Of a stretch of 24,324 nucleotides of DNA, positions 22,149 to 24,324 are shown in pieces. Under the pieces are notes generated by a model, which saw only the letters and a list, made by a program, of their open reading frames with translations, was not told the DNA's origin and made no database searches. The stretch spans positions 1 through 24,324 of the forward strand of contig CALGZX010000155.1 of assembly GCA_937934165.1 (NCBI GenBank), read 5' to 3'. Position 1 is the first letter of the stretch. Every line of letters starts with the position of its first letter. Made by a program: the position numbers and the translations under genes. This stretch comes from an uncultured Collinsella sp. Its GTDB lineage: Bacteria > Actinomycetota > Coriobacteriia > Coriobacteriales > Coriobacteriaceae.

Positions 22149-23510
22149 CTAGGCGAAGAACGAGATCACCAGGGCGCAGGCGAGACCCGAAAGGCCGATG
22201 AGCGTCTCCATAACGGTCCAGGACTTGAGGGTGGTCTTCTCGTCAATCTCGAGGAACGAAGAGCACATCCAGAAACCGGCATCGTTGACGTGCGAGAGAG
22301 CCGTGGCGCCGCCGCAGATGGCAAGGCAGATGGCGGCACGCATGAGCACCGAAGCGCCGGCGACCGCGGGCATGGCGGCCATAATGCCCGATGCCATGGT
22401 CATGGCGACGATGGAGCTACCGACCGAGGCACGCACCATGACGGCAATCAAGAAGGCGACGACCACCAGGGGCAGCGGAGAGGCCTCGAGCACGGGGCCG
22501 ATAACCTGGCCCAAGCCGCAGTCTTGCAGCATCCAGCGAATGACGCCGCCACAGGCGATAACCAGCAAGATCATGCCGACGGGCTTAAGAGAACGGTCGA
22601 GCAGGGCCTTGAGCTCGGCGCCGGAGTAGCCGCGGCGCGCACCCAGCAGATACATCGCGACGAGCGTGGCGAGCGTCAAAGCGACAAACGGCTTGCCCAG
22701 GAAGGCGAGAATCGAGGCGAGCTCGGCGGGCATGGGGATATAAGAGGACAACGTGCCCAGCAAAATCAGACAAAGCGGCGTGAGCACGATGGCAAGCACC
22801 ATGCCAAAGGAGGGAAGCTCCTTTTCGTCGCTCGCACCCTCGGCAGAGGTAAAGTGCTCCGGAACATCGGTAAAAATGCGACCGCCCACGTTGCGACCCC
22901 AGATGACGCCGGCGATCGCCATGGCGATGAAGGCGGTAGGGATACCGACGAGAATCATGGTGCCCAGGTCGACACCGAGCGTGCCGGCGACCAGAACCGA
23001 ACCGGCCGATGGCGGCACAAACGCATAGCCAGCGGCAAGTCCTGCGAGCAGCGCGATGCCGTAGTAGAGCGTCGACTTTTTGGTCTGCGATGCCACGCTA
23101 AACGCAAGCGGAATCAAAACGACTACGCCCGCCTCAAAGAACACCGTAGTGCCGATAACCAGACCGGTAATGCCCAGCGCCCAGCTGGAATGACCCTGCC
23201 CAAAGGTATCGATGAAGGTCTGGGCGATCTTCTTGGCGCCGCCGCTCTCCTCAAGAATTTGGCCAAACATCGAGCCGAGGCCAATGAGCAGGGAGATGTT
23301 TTGCAGCGTGGTTCCCACGCCCTTGGTGACAGTGTCCGCCGCCAGGTCGAGCGGCATACCGGCGCCGATGCCGATCGCGAGCGCCGAGACCATCATCGAA
23401 AGCACAGGATGCAGCTTGAACTTAATGATGAGCGCAAGCAGCAGCGCGATGCCCACGATAGCGGCGATGACCAGCCTGGTGGGGTCGGCCATAAACGTTG
23501 GGTCTGACAT
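22149..23510 (-). CDS. GntP family gluconate/aldonate:H+ permease
   Basis: A 453-residue polytopic membrane protein with about twelve hydrophobic segments, the usual GntP/DsdX length. Family features seen: the early GIGAGMPLDLAADTVTKGVG loop, GLGSMFGQILEESGGAKKIA, the mid-protein FVPPSAGSVLVAGTLGVDLG segment, and the C-terminal SHVNDAGFWM motif. These permeases import gluconate or related acids with a proton. GGAGGAAAG stands directly before the ATG. It is the first gene of a two-gene operon with the dehydratase and is divergent from a GntR regulator with several shared operators between them. The exact substrate cannot be read from sequence. Confidence 0.93.
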   Translation of the reverse strand: MSDPTFMADPTRLVIAAIVGIALLLALIIKFKLHPVLSMMVSALAIGIGAGMPLDLAADTVTKGVGTTLQNISLLIGLGSMFGQILEESGGAKKIAQTFIDTFGQGHSSWALGITGLVIGTTVFFEAGVVVLIPLAFSVASQTKKSTLYYGIALLAGLAAGYAFVPPSAGSVLVAGTLGVDLGTMILVGIPTAFIAMAIAGVIWGRNVGGRIFTDVPEHFTSAEGASDEKELPSFGMVLAIVLTPLCLILLGTLSSYIPMPAELASILAFLGKPFVALTLATLVAMYLLGARRGYSGAELKALLDRSLKPVGMILLVIACGGVIRWMLQDCGLGQVIGPVLEASPLPLVVVAFLIAVMVRASVGSSIVAMTMASGIMAAMPAVAGASVLMRAAICLAICGGATALSHVNDAGFWMCSSFLEIDEKTTLKSWTVMETLIGLSGLACALVISFFA

Positions 23511-23522
23511 CTTTCCTCCAAT

Positions 23523-23722
23523 TCATCAGACCTTTTGAATTCATCTGATGACTATAACGTGTTTTGGAAAGGTCTGATGTTTCATTTTGAAATTTGTTCG
23601 AAATACATCTGATGTATTTGGTAAACGGTCGTATTTGCGCTGCGAACGGTATATCTAAGCCGCCCGACTCAAATCCAGCGGCCAATATCGCATCCGTGGT
23701 GCGCTAAAATAGCTCAGATGAA
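23523..23722. promoter_or_regulatory. Cluster of GntR-type operators between the permease and gntR-type gene
   Basis: The best site is the perfect 17-bp palindrome AATACATC-T-GATGTATT (23602-23618). Related sites are CATCTGATG (23542-23550), GGTCTGATG (23571-23579), TTCATCAGACC (23522-23532, opposite orientation) and CTCAGATGAA (23713-23722). A -10-like TATAGT for the permease operon lies at 23551-23556 (minus strand), between sites, so repression by the divergent GntR protein is likely. Confidence 0.75.
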
Positions 23723-23744
23723 TTTTGTAATGAAAGGTATAGCT

Positions 23745-24324
23745 ATGGCCCGCGCCGAATCGGGACTCCCCGAGCAAATATCGGAGAAAATCATTCAATT
23801 GATTCTGGATGAACACCTTGAGCAAGGCGATCGCCTGCCTAAGGAAACCGTGCTGGTCGAGCGCTTGGGCGCCGGCAGGAGCACCGTGCGCGAGGCCATG
23901 AAGTTGCTGCAGTCGCGCAATATCGTGCGCATTAAGCAGGGTTCGGGCACCTATGTGGCGTCAAACCCCGGCATTGCCGACGACCCGCTGGGCTTTACCT
24001 TTATCGACGACAAGCAGCGTCTGGCGCGCGACCTACTCGAGGTGCGCTTTATGATCGAGCCGCAGATGGCACGCTTGGCAGCCGAGCACGCGACCAACGA
24101 CCAGGTCGTCTGTATCAAAGAGCTCTGCGACGAATCCGAGTGCCTGGCCGAGGCCGGTGAGGATTACTCCGCCGCCGACACCGCGTTCCACAATGCCATT
24201 GCCGAGAGCTCCGGAAACCTCGTCGTTCCCCGCCTGATGGGCGTGCTCAAGGCATCCGTCCCCCTCTTTATCGACGTGACCGGCAAAAAGCTCGTCGAGG
24301 AAACTATCCGCACGCACCGCGATG
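23745..24324 (+). CDS. GntR family regulator, FadR subfamily (cut by window end)
   Basis: The first 193 residues of a FadR-type regulator that continues past the window. The winged helix (about 8-72) shows PEQISEKIIQLILDEHLEQG, GAGRSTVREAMKLL and KQGSGTYVAS; the FCD effector domain starts near residue 95 (ARDLLEVRFMIEPQMARLAA) with the D-x-x-FHNAIAESSGN block. Three in-frame ATGs exist (23718, 23730, 23745); the last is chosen because GAAAGG lies eight bases before it, and the first overlaps an operator-like site. Divergence from the permease-dehydratase operon and the shared CATCTGATG sites point to local control of aldonate use. Confidence 0.9.
   Translation, partial: MARAESGLPEQISEKIIQLILDEHLEQGDRLPKETVLVERLGAGRSTVREAMKLLQSRNIVRIKQGSGTYVASNPGIADDPLGFTFIDDKQRLARDLLEVRFMIEPQMARLAAEHATNDQVVCIKELCDESECLAEAGEDYSAADTAFHNAIAESSGNLVVPRLMGVLKASVPLFIDVTGKKLVEETIRTHRD

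Noticed and set aside
20229..23507. A 1092-residue open frame opposite the dehydratase and permease genes
   Set aside because: Its product is low-complexity (H, G, D, R rich) with no motifs, and it mirrors two well-supported genes with good ribosome sites. It is an antisense shadow of high-GC coding DNA. The same applies to the long plus-strand frames at 1412-3466 and 8146-10002.

Overview
This window looks like chromosomal DNA from a high-GC Gram-positive gut actinobacterium of the class Coriobacteriia, most likely Collinsella or a close relative. The reasons are the base composition, the strong purine-rich ribosome binding sites, a GntP/dehydratase plus KDG kinase/aldolase gut-sugar-acid toolkit, a DUF559-type endonuclease-like gene, an OmpR-type regulator resembling actinobacterial GlnR beside a glutamine synthetase-like gene, and many long intergenic palindromes. 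The genus call is inference from pattern; no search was run.

Layout. 1-1300: an endonuclease-like hypothetical gene with a copy of the same palindromic repeat on each side. 1346-5066: a two-gene heterodimeric ABC exporter (minus strand) with one degenerate ATP site. 5254-7574: a MATE efflux pump and a MerR regulator (plus strand) behind a MerR-type promoter. 7633-9861: ligA (minus). 9971-10171: a 201-bp element with perfect 28-bp terminal inverted repeats. 10309-14025 (minus): HtrA-type protease, atypical OmpR-family regulator and glutamine synthetase-like protein. 14160-17402: LacI-type regulator divergent from kdgK-kdgA, with tandem operators and unusually structured non-coding DNA. 17407-18363: structured non-coding block and a GntR regulator. 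18435-20232: a repeat-rich island around a stand-alone AAA+ ATPase gene. 20271-24324: IlvD/Edd dehydratase and GntP permease (minus), divergent from a FadR-type GntR gene that runs off the window end.

How the genes work together. The GntP permease and the IlvD/Edd dehydratase could import an aldonate such as gluconate and dehydrate it to 2-keto-3-deoxygluconate. KdgK and KdgA, encoded 4 kb away, would phosphorylate and split that product to pyruvate and glyceraldehyde 3-phosphate. Each half has its own local regulator and operators (LacI-type tandem sites; about five CATCTGATG-like sites). The efflux half of the window (ABC pair, MATE/MerR) is a detoxification block.

Most unusual points. (1) The glutamine synthetase-like protein keeps the fold motifs but appears to lack three canonical metal ligands, and it sits in a likely operon with a response regulator that lacks the usual phosphorylation pocket. 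(2) A seven-unit 10-bp tandem repeat made of -10-like TATACT/TATATC boxes lies directly before the ATPase gene. (3) A four-unit alternating-length array lies just after that gene. (4) At least eight different palindromic or MITE-like elements occur, one of them built into the 3' coding end of an ABC transporter gene. No tRNA, rRNA or CRISPR array was seen.
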